From contig JAGTTD010000015.1 in assembly GCA_018398585.1 (NCBI GenBank), positions 26,679,478-26,743,477 of the forward strand: a stretch of 64,000 bases of DNA, given 5' to 3'. Every line of letters starts with the position of its first letter. Position 1 is the first letter of the stretch. Of the stretch, positions 55,785 to 64,000 are shown piece after piece. Under the pieces are notes generated by a model, which was not told where the DNA came from, did no database searches, and saw only the letters and a program-made list of their open reading frames with translations. The stretch is from Simmondsia chinensis. Its lineage: Eukaryota; Streptophyta; Magnoliopsida; Caryophyllales; Simmondsiaceae. A program made the translations under genes and the position numbers.

Positions 55785-56125
55785 TCCGTGGTTCAATGGT
55801 AAAAGTATAAAATCATTGTTAAGGTATAAAATCATTCCAGGAACTTCACTCATTTACTAAACCTTTTGGGATAATTGGTAAATTGATATGGTGTTGAAAC
55901 CTTATTAACCAAGGTTCACGAGTTAAAACCTCAACAACCCTAACTTTGAATATCTATATTTCAAGCCCAATGGACATTCTTATGAGAGGGTATGTTGTAG
56001 TATAAAACTATTCCTGAGGTGGACCCGTGCAATATCTATACTTCAAGCCTAGCGAGCATTTACGTGAAAGGATATGTTATAGTATAAAACTATTCTTGAC
56101 ACTTTATCCATCCGTTTAAACTTTT
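55785..56125 (+). mobile_element. tRNA-like SINE candidate
   Basis: TTGGGATAATTGGTAAATTG (A-box region), GGTGTTGAAACCTTATTAAC and AAGGTTCACGAGTTAAAACC (B-box-like) occur in tRNA-type order from about 55,862. Two imperfect copies of TTCAAGCCCAATGGACATTC...GTATAAAACTATTC follow (about 55,965-56,030 and 56,040-56,100). This design is seen in widespread plant tRNA-derived SINEs. Ends not defined. Confidence 0.42.
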
Positions 56126-56720
56126 GAAAAAAAAAAATTTATTGACAGTCAGACCTAAAGGCCCAATAAAATATAACGCACATATATATATTTTTTAAAA
56201 AAGCTCTTTCTAAATTTCAAACATATTTAAAATATTCAAAAAGGAATATCCGAAATCCTAAAAGCATCTTCACTTTCCCGCGGTCGGTTGGTGAATGATG
56301 GTTTTGTCGTTTGTTTTGCTTACCCCATGTTCGGGGAGTACCCCCCAGACCACAAGTATACATTAAGAAAATCGGAAATTTTTATTGAGTTACCTTAAGT
56401 TTTAAAAATTCATTAGTGTTATTTCGTGCGATGTATGAGGGATAGTTATATTTTTAAATGTAATATATAATTACATTAGAATTTTATTGAATTTTGTAAA
56501 ATATACAACATTATATACTTTGCAAAATGACGTAGTAAAGAATATTGAATTTATTTATTCTTTCTATAATCTCGAATATTAAATAACCTCTCTTAGAATT
56601 GCTTATATTAGGGTTTAGAGACTTTCGGTGATACCCGTTCAGAATTGCTTGGATTGAGGTTTGGAGACTTTTAGGAGTGGAAGTATTTGGAAATAATATA
56701 TAGAAGATTACTTAAATATT
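56126..56720. other. AT-rich non-coding stretch
   Basis: Two copies of a GAATTGCTT...TTAGGGTTTAGAGACTTT(C/T)-like word at about 56,600 and 56,645. Nothing coding. Confidence 0.4.
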
Positions 56721-56739
56721 TTAATATTTTTATATATAG

Positions 56740-57340
56740 AATTAGGTAGTCTAAGATTTAAAAAAATTTATCATTTAGGTATTTAAAGTTTAAAAATTTT
56801 ACCAATTAGGTAATATTTTTTAAAATTATATAGATTTTTTCAAGTGGTTGTGTTCTTCTGCTGTTAACAACATGATCCGGCCCACAAGGCTCAATAGTTG
56901 GTTCCCTTTAAGAGGAATTTATGGGGCCTATCCTCTCCCTCCTCCCCCAGTCCTTACCGTTGTAAAAAAAGGGGGCAATATATAGGGTTTCTTCTATCAT
57001 AATGTTATAATTTTTTATCATAAAATGCTAACAAGCTGCACTATTTCACTAATATGCCGATATCTTCCGTCATAATTCAATGATATTTTTTCGGTATTCT
57101 GTTTGATTTCATTGAAAAAATTGATATAGTTCGTATATATTATTGTAATCATGTATTGCATCAACCTTTATGGTGAAAAATGTTTGAATTTTCACAAAAA
57201 TTCACCAAATTCTCACATAGGGTACCTAAGTGATAAAATTTTTAAATATCAGGGTACCTTATTATATATATTAAACGTCAGAGCACCTAGGTAATAAATG
57301 ACCAAACCTCAGAGTATTTAAATGATAATTTCTCTAAAAA
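56740..57340. mobile_element. Possible TIR element of the GGTACCTAAGTGATAAA family
   Basis: TTTATCATTTAGGTATTTAA on the left (about 56,770) faces CTAAGTGATAAAATTTTTAA and TATTTAAATGATAATTTCTC on the right (57,225 and 57,310). Segments at 2.4-2.6 and 10.0 kb are related. No target duplication. Confidence 0.35.
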
Positions 57341-57344
57341 AATT

Positions 57345-58382
57345 TATAAGGATTATTTCTATTAAAGTTCTATTATTTGTTAATTTTTTTTAGTTATATT
57401 AATTGATTCTTTGTATATTTTAAATTTTTTCGTAAATTATTCAATTTAAATTGTGTCAATTTACTTTATTGATAAAATTAAAGTTAAATTAATGACATAG
57501 TTTTTAATTGCATAACTTTTAATGGCTTAATCATATCAGATACAATTGATCCATGACAAACACACACATTGACCCAATTTAAATTCACTCATGACTTGAC
57601 CATAAAAAATTTCCTCAGCTATTTAACATTAAAAACTAACACAATATAAATCATATATGAAATAAATTAACTTAACTAAAAGTACATTAACTAACTTAAT
57701 GTGGTAGAAAAAATTATTATTACCTTATTGACATATAAATTTTTTCATCTATAAATTCTAAATAGGTCTAAAAGAAAATTGAGTTAACTGAAAGTCACTA
57801 ATTGGCTAGACTCAATTTGATTTGAATGGCTAGAAGCCCCAAACAAAATCAAGCATCATCAAGTCATCAAGTCAGGTCTAGTCTCATGAAGACTAGTGGG
57901 TCAAGTTCAAGTTCTGTAGGGCTATTCGAATAAACTCAACTGAGACTGAAAACATCAACATAAATAAAGCCCGTGAAACTTTTGGGCCAACACCAAGCCC
58001 AATTCTACACACTTTATGGATCGAGTCCATAAATATCACAGAATTATATAAGAAGTCCGTCTAACGTTTTGTTGACCTTTCTTCACAAATAAAGCACCCA
58101 TATTCCACTTGAGGGGATCCAAAATCAAAGAAAAGTAAAAGGAAAACTTCAGAAAGTTATTGAATTTTCTTTGCCAAACCCCTAAAACCCAAAATATTTC
58201 TTCAAGTTAAAGAGCAAGTCATGTGCCCTCTCTTTTGAAGAACAACCTACTTGATTGAGAGAATTGATTAGTATTCTTATACTATATATATATATTGGAT
58301 CATTGAATCTAACAAGAAGTGTAAAAGTAGTCTTAAAATTTGACTTTTGATTTAGATCTAATGGCCATAATTTTCTCCTCTC
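57345..58382. other. Non-coding stretch
   Basis: No coding region. 57,800-58,270 contains ATCATCAAGTCATCAAGTCA, a TATA-like ATTATATAAGAAG at 58,043 and an AAGTTAAAGAGCAAGTCATG leader-like segment. It may be an LTR remnant, unproven. Confidence 0.3.
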
Positions 58383-58409
58383 ATCTCTTATCTTCTCTTA
58401 AAGTATAGG

Positions 58410-59000
58410 GAACTCAAAGTTCTGTACCTCAACCAGGCCTAGCGTAGAAGATCTTAAGATTGGATCAGAGTACTTACCCAAAAAAGTGTTCTTTAAATAC
58501 TTGGGTTCCATAGTGCAACAAGATAGTGAAGTATACGCAGATGTCAACAACCAGATTAAAGTAGATTGGCATAAATAGAGGATGGCCTCAGTGTTACTAT
58601 GCGATAAAAAATTCCCATTAAAGTTAAAGGAAAAATTCTATGAGACGATAGTGAGACTGGCTATGTCTTATGGGGCAGAGTGCTAGCCAGTTATAAAGTA
58701 TCATACGCAAAAGTTGAACGTGGTGGAGATGAGAATATTACGGTGGATGTGTGGACACATAAGGAAGGATAAGATCAGAGATGACATTATAAGGAATAAA
58801 TTGGGCATGACTCCAATCGACGATAAGCTGAGGGAGCAATGTTTGCATTGGTGTGGACACATTATGAGGAGACCGGCCACTAGAGGTGCGAACAATTTCA
58901 TATTACAAACAGGAAAAGAGGGAGTGACAGGCCAAAGAAGAGTTGGATGGAGACGAATCGACAAGACTTCATCCACCTCAACCTAAATGAGGAGATGACC
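58410..59000 (+). pseudogene. RTE reverse transcriptase C-terminal fragment
   Basis: Reads KYLGSIVQQDSEVYADVN, a stop at about 58,577, then LRWMCGHIRKDKIRDDIIRN and IDDKLREQCLHWCGHIMRRP. This is the same C-terminal region as 46,940-47,430 in the other RTE copy. The Cys/His pair in CLHWCGH is the usual end of this ORF family. Only the C-terminus is present. Confidence 0.85.
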
Positions 59001-59296
59001 ATAAATAGGGTTGAGAGGGGGGTAAGCACAGGTATGCCTACTATAGTGGATTAGAATAGCGGAACACATTCAAGCTAGTACTAGTGCCCCTAGGCTTATA
59101 TGTAAGCCTACTTGATTTTATGCAACTTTAACAGTGTGTTGGTGCATTGTGCTCTGTCGCTCTGTTGCATTATTGCATATTACTGTTGTATGCTTTCTAT
59201 AGGATTGCTCAGTGACGTGTTCCTATGCTCTTACACTTAGATGCTTGTAGGCTTGTATGCTTTAATGCTTCTATGCTTTTAGCCTTATGCTTCTCA

Positions 59297-59427
59297 AGTC
59301 GAGGGTTCTCGGACACAGCCTCCTTTTAGGATAGCACCCTGAAGGAGTAAGGCCGCGTACATCCCACCCTTCCCAAGCCCTGCATATGCGGGAGCCCTAG
59401 AGGCACTGGGTTTGTTGTTGTTGTTGT
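59297..59427 (+). repeat. RTE 3' tail shared with the SINEs
   Basis: GTCGAGGGTTCTCGGACACA, AGGCCGCGTACATCCCACCC, TGCGGGAGCCCTAGAGGCAC, GGGTTTG(TTG)4. Confidence 0.88.
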
Positions 59428-59446
59428 ATCTCTCATCTTTTCTTAA

Positions 59447-60780
59447 GAGTCATTGCCCAATATATGTACATATATATTCGGATTTTATACGTACATATCT
59501 ATGACTCAAAGATCCTAATTGAATTTAGTAACGTTGTTATTCGATCTCTTTTTCAATCCCTATAGTGAGCTTTGCCTATTTTCAATGTGCTTTATATTCA
59601 TAAATATTTTTAGTATTTAAAACGTTAAACTAAAACAAAATTAATTAAAATGGCATGGGATTGCTTTGACCGAGTAGATATTATTCAAAGTGACAAAGTC
59701 AAAAGGCATCAGAATTATGATTCTCCTTGGTAGGCTGTTGAGTGATGGTTGTTGTCTCTGTCTTTTCCTTCACTTACCACATGTCCCACGTAGTTCGTAA
59801 AATGAGATAAAAAATTAAATATAAATTCAAGTAAAAAAATTATTAACTAATAAAAACAACATATATGATTAAATTTATAACTATTGCAATTCCTTCTAAA
59901 ATACTGATAGAATAGATAGGGATATAATTATGTCAATAAATTTTATAATATTATGTATAACATTAGTAGCAAGCGATAAGCATAAGCAAAAAATAAAATA
60001 TAAATCAATTTAGTATTATTTTCAACTAATTTTTTTGTTTTTGTTCAAAAAGTACGAATTGGTCTTATAAAATGTGTGTCATACAATTAATATAAAAAAT
60101 ACTTTACTATATTATAGTAATAATACATAAATCCTATTTTTAAATAGAAAAATAGGTATTAGTCAATATATGCCAATTATATGCATGTTTATTAACGATC
60201 CCACGAAGTCACTAACCCCACTATCTTTCAAATATATTATTTATTTTAAGAATTTTAAAATACATAAGCTTAATGTTTTGAATAGAAAATTTATGATTTA
60301 GATATTTTAGACGATAACATTTTTTTTTTGAACATTTAAAACATTTTTTTTGAACATTTATACTATCAACATTTATTAGTATCTAAACATTTCAATATAT
60401 AATAAGATTTCTTAATAACAATTTTGTAACTTATGTAGTCTAAATTTGAATTAAGTAAATTTTTGACAGAATTGAGCAAGTTTTCATATCTAAAAAATGT
60501 TAACGTGGTATATAATTATACCAATGTATATATTTATGTCAACATTTCTTGTAAATTTTGTTGCTTATTCATAAACATTCAGTGGCTTCTAATGGAAGGT
60601 ACCTTATTTATTGTTGAAGTCATATTCCATGCTGATATTGTTTGGAAAAAAAAATTGATTCCAATAGAAATTACTTATACACTGCTAGAATCATGCTAGA
60701 CTTCACTACATCAGCATTTTCCAACAAAAATTCATTAAATTCTAATATTGGGTACTGATTAGTCATAAAAAGGACTAAGC
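59447..60780. other. AT-rich non-coding stretch
   Basis: No gene. 60,250-60,770 holds more of the dispersed AT-rich repeat with TCAGCATTTTCCAACAAAAA, also seen near 10.19 kb. A 78-codon frame at 60,463 has no support. Confidence 0.35.
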
Positions 60781-60784
60781 ATGA

Positions 60785-61420
60785 GATATGTCACACTTTT
60801 ATAGGCCTTTTACTCTCACTCATAGTGCTATTTAGCGCATACATGTTTTCTTCGATAATTAGTGACAAAGTCGCGATACAAATCAGAACACTCGACCAAA
60901 GCGGGCCTAAGTCACCCGTAAAGCAACGGGACCAGACAAGTACAAAACAAAACACTAGGATTTTTGAAGATGTCAAAGAAAGCCCGACAATATGCGAAAA
61001 ACGGACAAACATAGTCGAGATTCAGTCTGAAGGAAAGTCTCCTATGGGATCTACCAATCGATCCGCCAAGTATATTGGCCAACGATGTCGGCCATCAGAA
61101 TGCTTACTATATTGAGTCGATAGATCGATTGTGTTTTTCTTCATCCCACCTCTTTATAATACCCTACTAGCCTAGGGCTTCGGGGGACCTTTTCTCTTCC
61201 AAATTTTCTCCACTATTCCTAAGCCATCATTGGACACCTAGTTTCATTAAGAAGGCCGAAGCACATGAGAAGAGGCTTACAGGGCTTGAAGAAGGGATCA
61301 TGGCATCATCAATCAAGGGAGTCGACATCTCCATGAGTTTTTCTTTCTCTTTGCTTTGTTTATTTTGCATTTTTGAGACTCTAATGGAGGACTAGATTCA
61401 TTGTTTAGGGATGATGGACA
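60785..61420 (+). repeat. Possible LTR fragment
   Basis: ACCAATCGATCCGCC and CGATAGATCGATTG precede CCTCTTTATAATACCC (TATA-like) and CCTAGGGCTTCGGGGGACC, then a CTTCC leader. The same order is found in reverse at 35.1-35.2 kb. No borders found. Confidence 0.35.
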
Positions 61421-62830
61421 GTTAGTAGTTTGGATCTTTGGTTTTATGTTCTTATTCAATAATGACTATATTTATACATTTTTTTGCATCATTGTGAAGA
61501 GATTTTGTTATTGGATTGGTTTTCCTCTTATACGCTTGTAGATATATTAGATTTTCTGGTTTATTTATGTGATGTCTTGTGCTTCTAGCCTGTACTTTTG
61601 TATAATAGGTTTTCACAGGTGACAGTGGGTTGTAATTGTACTTAACCCTGAGGGCATATCTTAAAGAAAAGAAAAAATTAAACAATGAATTAGGAGTCAT
61701 AAGGAAAATTTTTTTACTGCTATTGAGAAAACCTAGTCATTACATAGAGTAATGCCTTTAGACTAATTCATCACCCTACGTTCTAATTGAATGTTTGATC
61801 CAAGTTTAAAGCTTGTAGTCTAAATTCTTAAACTCATTATCATAATGAGCCATATTACCTAGGTCCAGGATTGGCTAACCCAAAATCAATCCCTAAACTC
61901 TTTGATTCTTTGATTCTTTTTAATTCAACGACTTCCTTGATTAATCATCAAACTCCCAAGCAAAATAAGAATTGAAATCACTTGAATTAAGTTGACTTTT
62001 GCCTAATACCGGTTTCTTATAGATACGAAAACTGTATACCATCCAGTAGCTACAGCAAACTTATACGCTTAGCATGTTAAACAAAAGCGCCACTTTCTTT
62101 GGAGTGTTGTCACACAGCTGCCCGGCTAGAAGAGCCACTCGCTTTGTAGTTGCGAGTGCACGATTTTTAACATATACTCTAAAATTGCAGCAATAAGATA
62201 CTATGTATGTTAAAATATAAGAGTATTTAAATGATAAAAGGTCAAACTGCAAGGTCCTTTCGTGCACTTTCAAGAGCGAGGTTTGAGCATACACTCAAAA
62301 AAACCTACAGTAGAAAAGACCAATATAAGAACATCCCAAAAGAAACGAAAAACGAAAGTGAAAATCAAAAGACGTTAGAAAACCTCATCAACACCGAATA
62401 AGACACAAAACATGAGGAAAAACCAAGGCACCTAAACCAAGATAGAATGAAGCATGGGAAGAAAACCAAAGCTCCCTGACCACCACCGCAACACTTGGAG
62501 AGAAAAAAAGCTCGCCAACAAGATGATTTGTCGTAATGTTTTTTGCTAACCTGCAGAAATAACCTATAGTTGGACTTAACCTTATTCTAACTTTGCAAAT
62601 AGCTTGACCATGTATGAGTCATCCCCATCGAAATGTAGACCAAGCTATAGACTGGATTTTCCTAATGTCCTCCGCCCTATTACGATTTGGCTTTGCCCCA
62701 TTGCGAGCCATATGACATTAACCCTCCCCACCGATTTTCAATTCTTGATCCTACCTTTAAGCTAGGCATCTCTCTCCATGCTACTCCTATTTGCAAGATT
62801 CTTCAAAAATTATTGGAGGTCCCTTTTAGA
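61421..62830. other. Non-coding stretch
   Basis: Nothing coding recognised. 62,160-62,290 includes AAGAGTATTTAAATGATAAA, another piece of the dispersed GTACCTAAGTGATAAA-type repeat. Confidence 0.35.
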
Positions 62831-62839
62831 CTGCTCTTT

Positions 62840-64000
62840 CATTTTACAATTCATCGCTCTTCAGCCGCTTTAGAAATGTTAGAAACCAATCTCCTGTTAT
62901 CATTCTACCCTTTCTCTCCCCCACTTTGTTTGTTTCCACCCTGAGTGACATTGGTGAACTCCTTAAAGAAGCTTCGTCATCAGAGCTGAAGTCATCACTT
63001 AATACTCCCTTACCACTAGACTCCACCCTTGCAATGCTAAGTGTTTGAGGCTCAAACCTGAAGGGAAATTGGGCCCCTAAGGACACAAATTCATTGTCAC
63101 TAGAGGAACCCTCAAGGCCGATTATGAGGCGAGGGATTCAGGTCTTGAGATTCGGATGTAACAACAACATCATGCTGAGGTAAGGGGAGATGATGGTGTT
63201 GGCTAGGCCATGGAAGTTGGGATCATAGTAGCATCCTACAATGTGTGCTTGGTAAGGGGCCTCATGCCCACCTACCAATAATATGCTCACCAGCATAAAG
63301 AACCAGCTCACACACCCCTGTCATTACAAGCCACGCTTTGATGAACATTAAAAGTAGAGAATTCCTTAACCCTATTTTCCATTCTTGAAGGTGGCATACC
63401 AGATTTCCCAAAATCCTCCAATGTATAAACCGCATGAGGTTGCTCGGACGAATTTTATACTAATGAACTTTTGGAATTGTTCATCGGCTCTGGACAATCG
63501 AACATGGGGAATAAGCCAGAGTTGGGACATCCCCTGACATCAACACGTGCTTGTTGATTAGGTGTTATTTATTCCCAGTTAATTATGGCAGTGGTGCGGC
63601 GACAATTACATCGGAAGAGTAATTCGAAATCAATTTTAAATTTCTTTCCTTCACAATGACCATTCCAAATCCTCCATGAAATTTAACTTTGATTATCTAT
63701 TGAATGGTTGTTAGAGTCTTTGTTTCAATAAGCATCTGACCCATGTCTAACATTTCATCCCGGAGGTTCTAATATCAGTTTGAATGAATTTTTCCCAGGT
63801 TGCAGCGGTCTCTGAAAGCTTTCCTTAGTCCAACAACGGACTAGAAAATCATGTTTCTTAATCCAAACTCTTCTACTTGATGAGCAGAAAGTTTGGCCTC
63901 AATATCTGATAATCTTCTTAAACTTGCAAAGTAGTACCTGTTTCTAAGGACCATAATGCTCCAATGATTCATTTGAGACACAAGTTAGAAGACGAATTCT
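62840..64000 (-). pseudogene. Decayed L1-type ORF1, minus strand, runs off the window
   Basis: On the minus strand RCWTKESFQRPLQPG-like sequence near 63,820 and MLIETKTLTTIQ*IIKVKF, then GGFGMVIVKE, at about 63,630-63,740 follow the plant L1 ORF1 core, the same region as 36,850-37,060. A Ser/Asp-rich segment follows (62,844-63,086; SSGKGVLSDDFSSDDEAS). Frames are broken throughout and the start lies beyond 64,000. Confidence 0.45.

Larger units (their letters stand above)
58403..59427 (+). mobile_element. 5'-truncated RTE LINE with target duplication
   Basis: Starts within the C-terminal coding region and ends in the RTE tail with (TTG)4-5. The flanks ATCTCTTATCTTCTCTTAA (58,383-58,401) and ATCTCTCATCTTTTCTTAA (59,428-59,446) differ at two of 19 positions, a good target duplication. 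The short length is typical of target-primed reverse transcription that stopped early. Confidence 0.87.

Noticed and set aside
62687..62944. 85-codon plus-strand frame as a gene
   Set aside because: It overlaps the decayed L1 ORF1 on the opposite strand and shows no domain.

Overview
The window is plant nuclear DNA, most likely from an angiosperm. It is AT-rich, intron-scale non-coding sequence packed with plant-type transposable elements: Ty1/copia, Ty3/gypsy with a chromodomain, RTE-type and L1-type LINEs, SINEs, hAT- and Mutator-type TIR elements, and a plant mobile domain (PMD) pseudogene. I found no intact host gene, no bacterial feature and no CRISPR array. The only candidate host-gene trace is one possible first exon near 5.9 kb. 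I cannot name the species.

Layout. 0-2.2 kb: a decayed PMD coding region with GCCGTT-rich DNA downstream that looks like the end of a Mutator-like element (MULE). 3.0-4.6 kb: a MULE with ~265-bp inverted ends. It contains a SINE, which was itself hit by a hAT MITE with a perfect 8-bp target duplication. 4.9-5.4 kb: a second hAT MITE. 5.8-6.0 kb: the possible exon. 7-14.8 kb: non-coding DNA with MITEs, microsatellites, LTR debris and SINE/LINE tails. 14.9-27.3 kb: a minus-strand Copia whose 5' LTR is split by a complete plus-strand Copia; both target duplications are readable. 27.9-29.1 kb: two hAT-like MITEs. 29.8-31.5 kb: two minus-strand 5S-rRNA-derived SINEs and a LINE fragment. 31.6-33.8 kb: a short non-autonomous LTR element with a gag-like reading frame. 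35.7-38.2 kb: an L1-type ORF1 with an RRM. 38.4-38.6 kb: a third 5S-derived SINE, plus strand. 38.8-44.0 kb: a minus-strand chromodomain Ty3/gypsy element. 45.0-47.9 kb: an RTE LINE. 50.4-55.2 kb: a third Copia. 55.8-56.1 kb: a tRNA-like SINE candidate. 58.4-59.4 kb: a 5'-truncated second RTE LINE with target duplication. 62.8-64 kb: a decayed L1 ORF1 on the minus strand.

The most interesting system is the SINE/LINE pair. Three SINE copies start with an almost complete 5S rRNA sequence and continue into about 130 bp that also forms the 3' end of both RTE LINEs here, including the TTG-repeat terminus. This suggests a 5S-promoted SINE that borrows the RTE tail for mobilisation. A fourth copy, inside the MULE, has its 5S part inverted relative to its tail.

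All large coding regions are pseudogenes with stops and frameshifts, and several catalytic residues are lost. The elements therefore look inactive, although target duplications show how they were inserted.
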